64,000 bases of DNA from an uncultured Collinsella sp. (GTDB taxonomy: Bacteria > Actinomycetota > Coriobacteriia > Coriobacteriales > Coriobacteriaceae). Of the stretch, positions 63,977 to 64,000 are shown piece by piece; within the stretch, counting starts at the first letter, position 1; each line of letters opens with the position of its first letter. The notes under the pieces were generated by a model. It ran no database searches. It saw nothing but the letters and a program-made list of their open reading frames with translations, and was not told the DNA's origin. The position numbers and the translations under genes were made by a program. Where the stretch lies: assembly GCA_958349325.1 (NCBI GenBank), contig CATWCP010000003.1:10977-74976 (forward strand), read 5' to 3'.

Positions 63977-64000
63977 GTTGCGGTGAAATAGTTCCTGGAT
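63977..64000. repeat. Family B palindromic repeat, copy 5, cut by the window edge
   Basis: GTTGCGGTGAAATAGTTCCT, identical over 20 bases to the left arm of copy 1 at 24010; the right arm is beyond the window. Confidence 0.8.

Overview
The window reads as a chromosomal segment of a gut Coriobacteriia species, most likely Collinsella (Actinomycetota). The basis is inference: GC-rich coding DNA with strongly biased codons, obligate-anaerobe formate/hydrogen and selenium genes, and protein sequences of Coriobacteriia style. I could run no search, so the genus is a judgement.

Positions 1-14300 are accessory DNA. After a partial gene at the left edge comes a defence island read leftwards: a RloA/RloB (AbiL-like) pair, a retron, a membrane protein with a possible lysozyme-like domain, and a DUF3800-type protein. 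The retron has a recognisable msr-msd RNA (6368-6535), an Ec86-type nucleoside-deoxyribosyltransferase-like effector and a reverse transcriptase. Its effector gene is cut in two by a complete IS1595-family element (4689-6165) with near-identical terminal repeats and an 8-bp target duplication; removing the element restores a 335-residue frame. The element also carries a RelB/DinJ-like antitoxin gene. To the right are a gene remnant, a secreted transglutaminase-like protein with ricin-type repeats, and an IS256-family element at its 3' end.

Positions 14400-38400 are mostly housekeeping: thrS, a zinc-ribbon membrane protein, a three-gene GlpA-like flavoenzyme operon, an M24 peptidase, folC, valS, clpX-clpP-tig and tRNA-Leu, then a molybdenum hydroxylase pair. 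They are interrupted at 17.2-20.4 kb by a decayed mobile element (integrase remnant, MqsR/Panacea toxin-antitoxin pair, divergent XRE regulators, candidate att repeats). Intergenic spaces are rich in palindromes that fall into at least four families (A to D), some with constant length or a shared core.

Positions 38600-62730, almost all on the minus strand, form a formate/selenium/molybdenum region: gdhA, a Se/S-carrier-like protein, mobA, tRNA-Sec, selB, selA, a molybdopterin oxidoreductase, focA, and a full hydrogenase-4-type formate hydrogenlyase operon (hycI, hycH, hyfI to hyfA, fdhF, a HycB-like ferredoxin). FdhF has an in-frame UGA at 61715-61717 read as selenocysteine, with a SECIS-like hairpin just after it; tRNA-Sec, SelA and SelB for that decoding are encoded nearby. 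FocA would move formate, FdhF oxidise it, the ferredoxins carry electrons to the HyfG/HyfI NiFe centre, and HyfB/C/D/E/F form the membrane arm. Beyond a palindrome-rich control region lies a RelB-like/PIN toxin-antitoxin pair whose antitoxin frame is broken at an A6 run.
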